Origin: Bifidobacterium adolescentis ATCC 15703
GTDB taxonomy: Bacteria > Actinomycetota > Actinomycetes > Actinomycetales > Bifidobacteriaceae
Length of the DNA stretch: 64,000 nt
NCBI RefSeq assembly: GCF_000010425.1
Contig: NC_008618.1
Span: 179,946 to 243,945, forward strand
Reading direction: 5' to 3'
Positions 52,356-60,892 of the stretch are shown piece after piece (the first letter of the stretch is position 1; each line of letters opens with the position of its first letter). The notes beneath the pieces are model-generated. The model was given only the letters and a program-made list of their open reading frames with translations. It searched no databases and had not been told where the DNA came from. The position numbers were made by a program, and so were the translations under genes.

Positions 52356-52703
52356 TCAGAAGTTGCCGCCGTTCCAACCCCAGTCGGTCGTGGCGGTGTA
52401 GCGGATGTAAGTGCGGTCGGCCGGAATGCCCAGTTCCTTGCCCAGCGCGGCCATGATCTGCTCCGTCAGCTTCTCCCAGGCGGAACCCGGCACGGAACGG
52501 CCGAACACATTCACTTCCACGTATGCGGCCGGCTTGGAATCGTCACCGCCGAAATAAATCGGCATATTGTCTTCGAACGGGCACATCAGCCAGCCTTCAG
52601 ACTTGCCGGGAACGGCAGAAATCGCCTTGCCGTAGGCCGTCTTCAGCGCCTCGCGCTGCCCAGGGGTGGTGGATACGGAAACGTGCGTGTGGATGACTGG
52701 CAT
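52356..52703 (-). CDS. Tautomerase/MIF-superfamily-like protein
   Basis: A 115-residue protein that becomes Pro-1 after removal of Met (MPVIHTHVSVSTTPGQREALKTAYGKAI). A free N-terminal proline is the catalytic base of the tautomerase/MIF superfamily, and the length fits MIF. KSEGWLMCPFEDNMPIYFGG and YVEVNVFG also match MIF-like proteins. Substrate unknown. GGAGC precedes the ATG. Short frames upstream of the ATG are unlikely. Confidence 0.8.
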   Translation of the reverse strand: MPVIHTHVSVSTTPGQREALKTAYGKAISAVPGKSEGWLMCPFEDNMPIYFGGDDSKPAAYVEVNVFGRSVPGSAWEKLTEQIMAALGKELGIPADRTYIRYTATTDWGWNGGNF

Positions 52704-52786
52704 TGCTGCTCCTTGCAATCGTTGAAATATATTGTTCTTCGTTACCCAAGTTTAGGTGGTCTGCGCGCGAGTGTTAAATATCCCGT

Positions 52787-53347
52787 GTGAGAAAACTGAT
52801 TGAACAGCTTATGAAATTCGGCATTGTGGGTGTGATCGCCTTCATCATCGACTGGGGTATTCTAAACATTCTCGTCGGCGCCTTCCACATGCACAACGTG
52901 CTCGCCGCCACCATCTCGTTTATCATCTCGTTGATCTTCAACTATGTCGCCAGCATGAAGATGGTGTTCAAGCACCGTGAGGACATGGCTCGCTGGATGG
53001 AGATCGTCATCTTCGTGGTCGGCGCGGTGATCGGCCTGTTTATGAACGACGCCATCATCTGGATTTCCACGTACGGCATGAACCATGATGCGTATGTCTC
53101 TCAAAGCGCCGAATATCTGATCCGTACCAACGTGGGCAAGCTTATCGCCACCGCCGTGGTGATGGTGTGGAACTTCGTGACACGCAAGTGGTTGTTGGAC
53201 GATACGCATACCAACGCCACGAACCGTCTGAAGAAGAAGGAAAACCGCCTGAGCCCGGAGGAGCTGGAGGCCAAGTGGGAGAACAGTTTCTCGCACAAGC
53301 TGGGCGTGTGGTCGCTGGAACATACGCCGAAGGGCTGGCCGAAGTAG
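52787..53347 (+). CDS. GtrA-like membrane protein
   Basis: A 186-residue protein with four membrane helices: FGIVGVIAFIIDWGILNIL, LAATISFIISLIFNYVASMKMVF, IVIFVVGAVIGLFMNDAIIW and VGKLIATAVVMVWNFVTRKWL. This is the GtrA fold, associated with flipping or transfer of polyprenyl-linked sugars for cell-envelope glycans. C-terminal 50 residues are charged and cytoplasmic. Starts at GTG 52787. Confidence 0.88.
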   Translation: MRKLIEQLMKFGIVGVIAFIIDWGILNILVGAFHMHNVLAATISFIISLIFNYVASMKMVFKHREDMARWMEIVIFVVGAVIGLFMNDAIIWISTYGMNHDAYVSQSAEYLIRTNVGKLIATAVVMVWNFVTRKWLLDDTHTNATNRLKKKENRLSPEELEAKWENSFSHKLGVWSLEHTPKGWPK

Positions 53348-53375
53348 CTGGCGGCGTTTCGTATACGGCATACGA

Positions 53376-53424
53376 AAAGGCGCGTCCGAATCGGATTTTT
53401 ATTGCGATTCGGACGCGCCTTTCT
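53376..53424. terminator. Bidirectional terminator between GtrA-like and MFS genes
   Basis: AAGGCGCGTCCGAATCG/CGATTCGGACGCGCCTT is a perfect 17-bp stem with A/T ends on both sides. Confidence 0.85.
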
Positions 53425-53469
53425 GCGGTTGGCGTACGTTTCCTGGGATTGCCGGCTCGGTTATACGGT

Positions 53470-54894
53470 TCACGCACTCACGTTGGTAAGCGTCGGCTGT
53501 TCGGTGGATTCTTTGATCTGCTTGAATCCAAGCATGGCGATCGCCAGCGACGTCAACGCCAACGCCGTCACCACAATGAAACCGCCCCGCGAGCCCATGC
53601 GGTCGATGAACTGTCCGGCGATCGCGGAACCGACCGAACCGCCGATCGAATTCATTGCGCCCATCCAAGCCATACCCTCCGTGAAACGTGTGGGCGGAAC
53701 CAGGTGCAGCATCAGCTGGTTGCCGTTCACCCACGTCGGAGCCTGGCAGACGCCGATGCACAGGTAGATGATCATGATCACCCATAAATGCTTGGCGAAC
53801 ATGAACGAACCGATTCCAAGATTCACCACCGCAAGACAGAAGTAGAAACGCTTCCACAGTGGAATCGTCCAATTTTTCGCACCATACACGAGCGCGCCGA
53901 TCAGAGAGCTGAACGAGAAGCAGGCGAATACGAAACCGGTGAACTGCTTCATATGCGCCTCTGTGGCGAACGCGACGATCGAAATGCCTGCGGCCGACTG
54001 GAACGCGCCCAAACCGAACCACGTCACGCACACCGCAATCAGGCCCGGACCCCAAATCGATTCCTTGCTGCCTGCCGCAATATCCGTGGCGGCCTTCTGC
54101 ATCGCGGCCTTCACCTCAGCGGCCGTCTTGCCTTCCGCACGAGCCTTGTCGCGCGCGTATTCTACTGCCGCTTCGGTCTGCAAAGCCTTGGAACGGGCCG
54201 TTTCGCGCTCACGGTACTCCTTACGCGTCATACCGGCCTCGCGTGCCAGCTGCGTCTGCGACTTCGGTTCGGTGGTTAGCTCCGTCAGGAACATCAACGC
54301 GCCGACCACCACGCATATGCCGGTGAATGAGAACGCCAGCAGACCTGAAATTACGGCCAAGGTGGATGCCAGCGGATTGCCGATCACCCACATGCATTCG
54401 TCGAATACGCCTGATAGGGACAGCGCGCGGTTCGTTTTTTCCGCATCCCCTTTGAGCAATGTGGTCCAACGTTGACGGCTCATCGCGCCCCACGGCGGAA
54501 TCGCCGCCATGAACGGCACGATGCAGAACAGGATCCATGACGGTACGCGGGCGGTGATGCAGGATACCAGCGAAATCGCGGCGACCATCCACACGATGAT
54601 TGTCGGAATCGACACCTGCCGTTGGCCGAACTTGTCTACCAGCTTGCCGAGCACCGGGCTGGTCACGGCCAGCGCGATCGCCTGCACTGCGGTCAGCGCG
54701 CCGGCAAGCGAATAATTGCCGTAGTAGTGCTGCACGGAAATCGTGATCGTCATGCCGACCATCGGGAACGGCATGCAGGCGATCACCGAGCCGACGGAGA
54801 ATCGTGCGGTGTGCGGTATGCGAAGCAGCTCCGCATACCCTCCGAAAAGACGTTGGCCGATGTTTTTGACGCCGACGAGGACATTGTTGGTCAT
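53470..54894 (-). CDS. MFS transporter with a long charged central loop
   Basis: A 474-residue, roughly 12-helix major facilitator. Signature GKLVDKFGQRQVSIP between helices 2 and 3. Between the two six-helix halves is a 75-residue charged, helix-forming insert (QLAREAGMTRKEYRERETAR followed by Ala/Lys/Glu-rich residues), longer than usual and probably coiled-coil. No family-specific marker for a substrate; drug efflux or sugar export are both possible. GAAAGGAGCGGCAAGC precedes the start. A 14-bp palindrome lies in the divergent upstream gap. Confidence 0.85.
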   Translation of the reverse strand: MTNNVLVGVKNIGQRLFGGYAELLRIPHTARFSVGSVIACMPFPMVGMTITISVQHYYGNYSLAGALTAVQAIALAVTSPVLGKLVDKFGQRQVSIPTIIVWMVAAISLVSCITARVPSWILFCIVPFMAAIPPWGAMSRQRWTTLLKGDAEKTNRALSLSGVFDECMWVIGNPLASTLAVISGLLAFSFTGICVVVGALMFLTELTTEPKSQTQLAREAGMTRKEYRERETARSKALQTEAAVEYARDKARAEGKTAAEVKAAMQKAATDIAAGSKESIWGPGLIAVCVTWFGLGAFQSAAGISIVAFATEAHMKQFTGFVFACFSFSSLIGALVYGAKNWTIPLWKRFYFCLAVVNLGIGSFMFAKHLWVIMIIYLCIGVCQAPTWVNGNQLMLHLVPPTRFTEGMAWMGAMNSIGGSVGSAIAGQFIDRMGSRGGFIVVTALALTSLAIAMLGFKQIKESTEQPTLTNVSA

Positions 54895-55033
54895 GCTTGC
54901 CGCTCCTTTCCGCTCACGGTTTCGCTCGTGACGTCCGCAGCTTTGCGTCGCGTGCGGACTGATGGTGGTGGTTCCCCTGAATTATTGGTTAACCGCTTCC
55001 GATACCAGCTCGCTGCCCCAGCCGTCCGAACAC

Positions 55034-55047
55034 GTCAATCGATTGAC
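55034..55047. promoter_or_regulatory. Perfect palindrome GTCAATCGATTGAC in a divergent gap
   Basis: Extends to 18 of 20 matching positions as CACGTCAATCGATTGACATG. It lies in the 378-bp gap between the MFS gene (minus) and the histidine phosphatase (plus), which otherwise shows only a second TTGACATG copy at 55051 and GGTTAACC at about 54988. Candidate operator; regulator unknown. Confidence 0.45.
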
Positions 55048-55272
55048 ATGTTTGACATGCCGCACACGGGGAGAAAGGTGGGATGGTGCGTGTTGTTTGT
55101 GTGTCTTTGTTGACCAAGGCAACTTTATGCGCAGGTACCGTCGTGACACGCGGTACATTAGGGCAGGAACCAATATTCGAATCGACGAATTTTTTCACAG
55201 GGCCGGCGACCGGCGAAACGTGCTGAGCCAGCACGTGGCCGGCAGGTCCGAAACGCAAGAAAGGCGGCCAAT

Positions 55273-55932
55273 ATGCCGGCGACAACCATCCATTTCGTGC
55301 GCCACGGCAAAGTGGAGAACCCCGGGCACCTGCTGTACGAGCGGCTGCCCGGTTTCCACCTGTCCGACGTGGGCGTGCGCATGGCGCAGGCCACCGCGCA
55401 TTACATCGCGGTCAGCCCGCAGCTGAACACCGTATCCGCCGTCTACTCGTCGCCGCTGGAACGCACGCGCGAAACGGCGGGGGAGATCCTCGAATCGCTG
55501 AATTCGGTACGTGGACTGCGCGGCGAGGAACCGCTGGAGCTGCAGACGGACGAACGCCTCATCGAAGCGCGCAACGAATTTCGCGGCAAGCGTATCGGCT
55601 TCGGCGAAGGCGCGCTGTGGAAGAACGGCAACTGGAAGCTGGTACGCAACCTGTGGAAGCCGAGCTGGGGCGAAAGCTACCAGTCGATCGCGCATCGCAT
55701 GCAGGACTTCGCCTTGGAGAAAGTGGCGGAATATCCCGGCAAACAGATCGTGGTGGTCAGCCACGAATCGCCGATTTGGAGCTACCGGCACATGCTGGAA
55801 ACGGGGCACCCCGAACACAACATGCTGTTGCGCCACACCGCGCTCGCTTCTATCACCTCCATCACTTACGATTGCAATACCGGGAAAATAATGTCCATTA
55901 CGTACGCCGATCCGGCGGCGGACGTCGAATAA
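55273..55932 (+). CDS. Histidine phosphatase family protein (phosphoglycerate mutase-like)
   Basis: A 219-residue protein with the RHG signature in IHFVRHGKVENPGHLLYERLPG (His10), YSSPLERTRETAGEI, and VVVSHESPIWSYRHML carrying the second histidine. Broad-specificity phosphatase of the branch; no bisphosphoglycerate mutase-specific features. GAAAGGCGG precedes ATG 55273. Confidence 0.9.
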   Translation: MPATTIHFVRHGKVENPGHLLYERLPGFHLSDVGVRMAQATAHYIAVSPQLNTVSAVYSSPLERTRETAGEILESLNSVRGLRGEEPLELQTDERLIEARNEFRGKRIGFGEGALWKNGNWKLVRNLWKPSWGESYQSIAHRMQDFALEKVAEYPGKQIVVVSHESPIWSYRHMLETGHPEHNMLLRHTALASITSITYDCNTGKIMSITYADPAADVE

Positions 55933-56015
55933 TGTGAACCAAAACATGCGGTGGCTCAATCGCGGTCGGGGATGACTGCGGTTCGGGCCGGCCGCACGAT
56001 ATACAAGGAGAAAGT

Positions 56016-57077
56016 ATGTCTTTTGTATACGACCAGAAGGTCGTCGACTCGATGTACGGCTCGCACGTGGTCTCCATGGCAGTTGACTACGGTGTCGATC
56101 TGGTCAAGATGTGGCCGTTGCAAACGAACCAGGAACTGGAAAACGACGTCAAATATGCGGAGAACCTGCAGGTGATGTTCTCCGGCATGATGACGCAGGT
56201 GCTGCTGAAACGCTCCGAAGAAGTCGACCAGTCGGTTGCGGAAGCCGTATACGAAGGCATGGATGTGCTTCCCGGCGTCGATCCGGAAATCATCCGCACG
56301 CTGATGGACGCCAACCACGCCTATGACGTGATGGCCTCCTACCACGGGGTCGACGGCATCGAACTGTTCATGGAAACCGCCAGAATACTCGGCATCGACG
56401 TGGAGACCCGAATCGAAAAGGAAATCCAAGACCTCATGGAGAACCTCTCACGCACTATGCGCAGCGCCTCCGGATTCGAAGTCGACGATGACGTGGCGGA
56501 AAACGTCGGCATCTGCCAGTCGGCCACGGTGGACCGCAACGAATTCGCAAGACGCTACCTCGCCTCGATGACGGTTCTCGACGCGCTGATAAACCTCATG
56601 TGCTATGGCACCGACGATTCGCAGGAGCAGGCCATCCGCGTGCTGCCGGTGCTGCTGTTCGTCAACGCCATGCGCAACCAGCTGTCGATTCCGCCCACTT
56701 TCATCAACGCCGAACAGCTCATCAACCTGTTTGGTCTGCGTGACACCGCCCGCCAGTTCGGACGGCCCCAGTCGGTGTTCGACAGCTCGTTCAACCCGCT
56801 GACGTTCTCCACCACCGTCAAGTACCTCGCTTTCTTCGCGGGGCAGGAATGGCTGCGGCATATGAGGTTCCTGGAGTGGGACCCGAAGCAGGCCGAACAG
56901 GACGCCAAAGACGAGGACGAGCGCAAAAGCAGGGAAGCGCTCGCAAAGAAATACAATTTGACGAGCGATGGCGATAACGCGGCTTCCGACGCGGATTTGG
57001 ATTCGTCTGCAGACTCGAATTTGTCTGAGGATTCGGACTCGTCGGAAGAGGCCGGTTCGGAGCCGACCGAGGAATAA
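56016..57077 (+). CDS. Acidic protein of unknown function
   Basis: A 353-residue soluble protein with no membrane segments or family I recognise. Residues 1-290 are mostly alpha-helical by composition (MSFVYDQKVVDSMYGSHVVSMAVDYGVDLVKMW; YDVMASYHGVDGIELFMETARILG), and the last 65 residues are strongly acidic, Asp/Ser/Glu repeats (SDADLDSSADSNLSEDSDSS). ATG 56016 has AAGGAGAAAG upstream. It stands alone between the phosphatase and a terminator, and may share the phosphatase transcript. The regular helical pattern could mean a repeat-fold scaffold; function unknown. Confidence 0.7.
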   Translation: MSFVYDQKVVDSMYGSHVVSMAVDYGVDLVKMWPLQTNQELENDVKYAENLQVMFSGMMTQVLLKRSEEVDQSVAEAVYEGMDVLPGVDPEIIRTLMDANHAYDVMASYHGVDGIELFMETARILGIDVETRIEKEIQDLMENLSRTMRSASGFEVDDDVAENVGICQSATVDRNEFARRYLASMTVLDALINLMCYGTDDSQEQAIRVLPVLLFVNAMRNQLSIPPTFINAEQLINLFGLRDTARQFGRPQSVFDSSFNPLTFSTTVKYLAFFAGQEWLRHMRFLEWDPKQAEQDAKDEDERKSREALAKKYNLTSDGDNAASDADLDSSADSNLSEDSDSSEEAGSEPTEE

Positions 57078-57233
57078 GTGTTGCGGGCGGTCGTGTGACG
57101 TCTGACGGTGAAGGCTTTGCGTGTACTTGCGTGGCGTGCGCTTGTGCTTGCGCTCGAATTGCGCGTGGCTGTCGCCTATCCCACGCGTTACATCCGCAAC
57201 GACGTCACTACCCGTAACGAATGATCTGAAACG

Positions 57234-57277
57234 AATAATCCCGGTATCCTGCGATTGCACAGGATACCGGGATTATT
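57234..57277. terminator. Strong bidirectional terminator
   Basis: AATAATCCCGGTATCCTG/CAGGATACCGGGATTATT, 18-bp perfect stem, between convergent genes. Confidence 0.85.
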
Positions 57278-57336
57278 CGTTATTCGTTATGGTGTGCCAC
57301 GTTTTGTGTGGCGATAAGGCGGGGATCAGAGCGAAA

Positions 57337-58653
57337 TCAGAGCTGCTGATCGGTGCCGTTCGCCGGATCATTCGGTACTGCCGGAGCGTCCGAATCCGCC
57401 GGAGCGTCGGTATTCGGCTGCTCGTGCGGATGCTGGAACTGGGCCGGCACTTCCGGCATCGGCGGAATGGACGGTGTCGGAGGCATGGTCGGAACAGCCG
57501 GCATCGGAGGCATAGACGGTACGGACGGAGCCTCCGCCAGCGGATTCTGCTGAGGTGCGGCGTATTGCGGCGCGGCGTGCTGCTGCGCGGCGTCATACTG
57601 CGGTGCCGGAGCTGTGTACGAATCGGTCGGAGTCGCTGGTGCCGTGTACGGCGCGGCCGGTGCCGCAGCCGCCGGATTGGTCGGCAGCGGGACGTTGCCG
57701 TACGAGGTGGCCTGCGCCGCATACGGGTCTGCCGGAGCCTCGCCCGTGGCGGGAGCCCATGCGTTGGAAGCCGTAGGAGCGTCGAAACGCGCGCCTTCCG
57801 GATTGGAATCGCGGGCCATCAGCACAAAGTAGAACACACCGCTGGCAATGAAGGCCAGCACGCCGAGGATCAGCAGGACAACGCCGCCGATGCTGACGCT
57901 GTTGCCCGCCTCCAACGACCTGAACGAAAGACTGCTGCCGATGATGAGGATCAGACCGATGGCGAAGAAGATTCCGGCGGCCGCCTGTACCGCGTAGATG
58001 ATGGCCAGCACGGTGCCACGCATGTTGATGTCATGCAGACGACGTACGCCAAGCGCGATGGTCGGCACAAGCACGACGAGTCCCCAAATGGAGGAGAACG
58101 AGTCTCCGACGGTGGCGATCACGCCGGAATCGGTGAGGTTCCTCAACGTGCGGAATACGAGACTCAACACGAAAGTGACGACGGTATAGGTGAGGAACCA
58201 CCACCAGAACTCGCTACGCGAGGCGCGGCCCTTGAACACCGCGTACTTCTTGAAGAAACGGACGATCGCCTCGCCCAGGTTGCAGCCATATGCGGGCATG
58301 TCAAGCGGCGCGGTCAATGCGAAGAAGCTATTGCCCGACTGCGGTTGCGGTGCCGGCTGCCCGTAATTCGCGGCTGGAGCCTGGCCGTACTGAGGGGCCT
58401 GTCCATATTGAGGGGCCTGAGCGTACTGCGGAGCCTGGTTGTATTGCGGTTGCGGTGCTTGGCCGTACTGCGGAGCCTGACCATACTGAGGTGCCTGGTT
58501 GTAGTTCGGGGCGGCGTACTGGGGCGCCTGCGCCTGCCCGTAATCCGGCGTGCCGTACTGCGGTGCCGTCTGGCCGTAGTCGGGGGCAGGAGCCTGACCA
58601 TACTGCGCTGCCGGCTGCGGCACCTGCGGATTGTATTGGTTGGGGTCCGTCAT
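57337..58653 (-). CDS. DUF805 membrane protein with Q/Y/P tandem repeats
   Basis: A 438-residue protein in three parts. Residues 1-105 are tandem repeats of the APQYGQ type, glutamine- and tyrosine-rich. The middle is a DUF805 membrane domain: FKKYAVFKGRASRSEFWWWFLTYTVVTFVLSLVF, then about three more helices (LVVLVPTIALGVRRLHDINMRG is diagnostic). The final 130 residues are again Ala/Pro/Gln/Tyr-rich, with PSIPPMPEVP repeats. The function of DUF805 is unknown to me. The start at 58653 has GAAAGGGC upstream. Confidence 0.85.
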   Translation of the reverse strand: MTDPNQYNPQVPQPAAQYGQAPAPDYGQTAPQYGTPDYGQAQAPQYAAPNYNQAPQYGQAPQYGQAPQPQYNQAPQYAQAPQYGQAPQYGQAPAANYGQPAPQPQSGNSFFALTAPLDMPAYGCNLGEAIVRFFKKYAVFKGRASRSEFWWWFLTYTVVTFVLSLVFRTLRNLTDSGVIATVGDSFSSIWGLVVLVPTIALGVRRLHDINMRGTVLAIIYAVQAAAGIFFAIGLILIIGSSLSFRSLEAGNSVSIGGVVLLILGVLAFIASGVFYFVLMARDSNPEGARFDAPTASNAWAPATGEAPADPYAAQATSYGNVPLPTNPAAAAPAAPYTAPATPTDSYTAPAPQYDAAQQHAAPQYAAPQQNPLAEAPSVPSMPPMPAVPTMPPTPSIPPMPEVPAQFQHPHEQPNTDAPADSDAPAVPNDPANGTDQQL

Positions 58654-58820
58654 TAGAGTGCCCTTTCACAAAACGGTGACTAAAGAATAAAGAAAGTCGC
58701 TTCATACATTACTCCTTTGCCGATGTGAAGATAGGGAAAAATATTGCAGTATGGAACGCTGCGGAAGAAAAACGGCGATTGGGTCGTGGCACGTCCGGTT
58801 TGCGCGGCACAATGGAGCCT

Positions 58821-60341
58821 ATGACTGAAGTTGAAAATACCAGACCGGAACTTCCTGAAAACGTTCGTGTGCGTTTCTGCCCGTCCCCGACCGGCATTCC
58901 GCACGTCGGCATGGTTCGCACCGCACTGTTCAACTGGGCTGAGGCCCGCCACACCAAGGGCACGTTCGTGTTCCGTATCGAGGATACGGACGCCCAGCGC
59001 GACTCCGAGGAAAGCTACAACCAGATCATCGAGGCCCTGAATTGGCTGGGCATCGACTGGGATGAAGGCATCAACGTGGGTGGCCCGGACGGCCCGTACC
59101 GCCAGTCCGAGCGTGGCGACATCTATAAGGACGTCGCAGCCAAGCTGCTCGAAGCCGGCTACGCCTACGAATCCTTCTCCACTCCTGAGGAGATCGAGGC
59201 CCGCAACGTGGCCGCCGGCCGTCCGAAGGCTTTCGGCTATGACGGCTACGATCGCAACCTCACCGAAGAGCAGAAGGCCGCGTTCCGCGCGGAAGGCCGC
59301 AAGCCGGCCCTGCGTATCCGCATGCCCGACGAGGACGTCGCTTTCGACGACCTTATCCGTGGTCGCATCGAATTCAAGGCCGGTTCCGTGCCGGATTACG
59401 TGATCGTGCGTCCGAACGGCGACCCGCTGTACACGCTGACCAACCCGGTCGACGACGCCATGATGCGCATCAACGTGGTGCTGCGCGGCGAGGATCTGCT
59501 GAGCTCCACCCCGCGTCAGATCGTGCTGTACCGTTACCTGATCGAGCTGGGCGTGGCCAAGGAAATGCCGCTGTTCGGCCACATGCCGTACGTCATGGGC
59601 CAGGGCAACAAGAAGCTGTCCAAGCGCGATCCGGAATCCAACCTGTTCCTGCACCGTGACAACGGCTTCATCCGTGAGGGCCTGCTGAACTACCTGGCGC
59701 TGCTGGGCTGGTCCATCGCCCCCGACCGCGACGTGTTCTCCATGGACGAGATGATCGAGAAGTTCGACGTGCGTGATGTCAAGGCCAACCCGGCCCGCTT
59801 CGACGTCGACAAGGCCATCTCCATCAACGCCGAGCACATCCGCATGCTCGAACCGCAGGACTTCCTGAACCGTTCCGTGCCTTACCTGCACCGCGACGGC
59901 GTGGTCTCCGCCGATTCCTGGGATGCGCTGACCGACCGCGAGCGTGAGGTGCTCACCGCCGCCGCTCCGCTGGTCCAGCCGCGCGTGCGCCTGCTGGGCG
60001 AAGTGGCCGGCATGGTCGGCTCCCTGCTGTCCACCGAAGGCTACATCGAGCCGGACGCCGACGCCAAGAAGCAGCTGAAGGATTCCGCTCCGGCCGTGCT
60101 CGACGCTGCGATCGCGGCGCTGGACGCCGTTGCTGAGGGTGATTGGAAGACCGACTCCCTGCACGAGACGCTGAACAAGGCGCTGGTCGAAGACGGCGGC
60201 TACAAGCCGCGTCTGGCTTTCGGCCCGGTGCGCGTGGCCATGAGCGGCCGCCGCGTGTCCCCGCCGCTGTTCGAATCCATGGAAATCGTCGGCAAGGACG
60301 TTGCCATGGCTCGACTCAAGGGCCTGCGCGAGCACCTGTGA
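58821..60341 (+). CDS. gltX: Glutamyl-tRNA synthetase
   Basis: Charges tRNA-Glu; the class I HIGH motif is PTGIPHVG in [30 protein letters not shown], and KMSKS is present as [17 protein letters not shown]-type N-terminus fixes the start: ATG 58821 follows GGAG; ATG 58812 is also possible. 506 residues. A tRNA-Glu gene lies 200 bp downstream, which is a fitting neighbour. Confidence 0.97.
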   Translation: MTEVENTRPELPENVRVRFCPSPTGIPHVGMVRTALFNWAEARHTKGTFVFRIEDTDAQRDSEESYNQIIEALNWLGIDWDEGINVGGPDGPYRQSERGDIYKDVAAKLLEAGYAYESFSTPEEIEARNVAAGRPKAFGYDGYDRNLTEEQKAAFRAEGRKPALRIRMPDEDVAFDDLIRGRIEFKAGSVPDYVIVRPNGDPLYTLTNPVDDAMMRINVVLRGEDLLSSTPRQIVLYRYLIELGVAKEMPLFGHMPYVMGQGNKKLSKRDPESNLFLHRDNGFIREGLLNYLALLGWSIAPDRDVFSMDEMIEKFDVRDVKANPARFDVDKAISINAEHIRMLEPQDFLNRSVPYLHRDGVVSADSWDALTDREREVLTAAAPLVQPRVRLLGEVAGMVGSLLSTEGYIEPDADAKKQLKDSAPAVLDAAIAALDAVAEGDWKTDSLHETLNKALVEDGGYKPRLAFGPVRVAMSGRRVSPPLFESMEIVGKDVAMARLKGLREHL

Positions 60342-60375
60342 GCCGTTGAGCTGCTGACTGTTAGCTGAATGATGG

Positions 60376-60408
60376 AAACCCGCCGGAGTGATTCGGCGGG
60401 TTTTCGTT
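60376..60408 (+). terminator. Terminator after gltX
   Basis: AAACCCGCCG/CGGCGGGTTT stem with TTTCGTTT tail. Confidence 0.85.
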
Positions 60409-60539
60409 TATGCGGAAGGCTGGTGCGGAATGGCGGAAAATAGCGCGACACGCCGTAAGTTGCGCGACTGTGCTGTTTCGCGTATATTTATCACTCGTTG
60501 CGGTTCACAGCCTAGTTGAGAATCACAGCGATAACTCAA

Positions 60540-60612
60540 GCCCCCGTCGTCTAGCGGTCTAGGACTACGCCCTCTCACGGCGCCAACACCGGTTCAAATC
60601 CGGTCGGGGGTA
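60540..60612 (+). tRNA. tRNA-Glu (CTC)
   Basis: Acceptor GCCCCCG/CGGGGGT with a G-U first pair, T arm CCGGTTCAAATCCGG, and anticodon stem-loop CGCCCTCTCACGGCG giving anticodon CTC. Discriminator A. No encoded CCA. Confidence 0.95.
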
Positions 60613-60650
60613 CGACGGACAACTTTTCGAAGTTGCCACGCCTGCCAAAT

Positions 60651-60722
60651 TGGGATGTGGTGTAATTGGCAACACAGCTGATTCTGGTTCAGCCATTCTT
60701 GGTTCGAGTCCAGGCATCCCAG
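60651..60722 (+). tRNA. tRNA-Gln (CTG)
   Basis: Acceptor TGGGATG/CATCCCA, anticodon stem-loop GCTGA-TTCTGGT-TCAGC giving anticodon CTG, T loop GGTTCGAGTCC with stem. CCA follows at 60723-60725. Confidence 0.95.
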
Positions 60723-60730
60723 CCAATGAG

Positions 60731-60754
60731 CCCTCGCAGATGCGAGGGTTTTTT
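60731..60754 (+). terminator. Terminator after the tRNA pair
   Basis: CCCTCGC-AGAT-GCGAGGG followed by six T. Confidence 0.85.
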
Positions 60755-60892
60755 GTTTTTCGCACCTGTCTGTTCACGCCGCTTTGGGCGGTGGGTTGAT
60801 GGATTTTGCCGGATGCGATGTGGCAGCGCAATCTGCTGACGCCCTGCGTGAATCGCACATGTAATCGCCCAATGTTGCATTACCCTAGAAGT

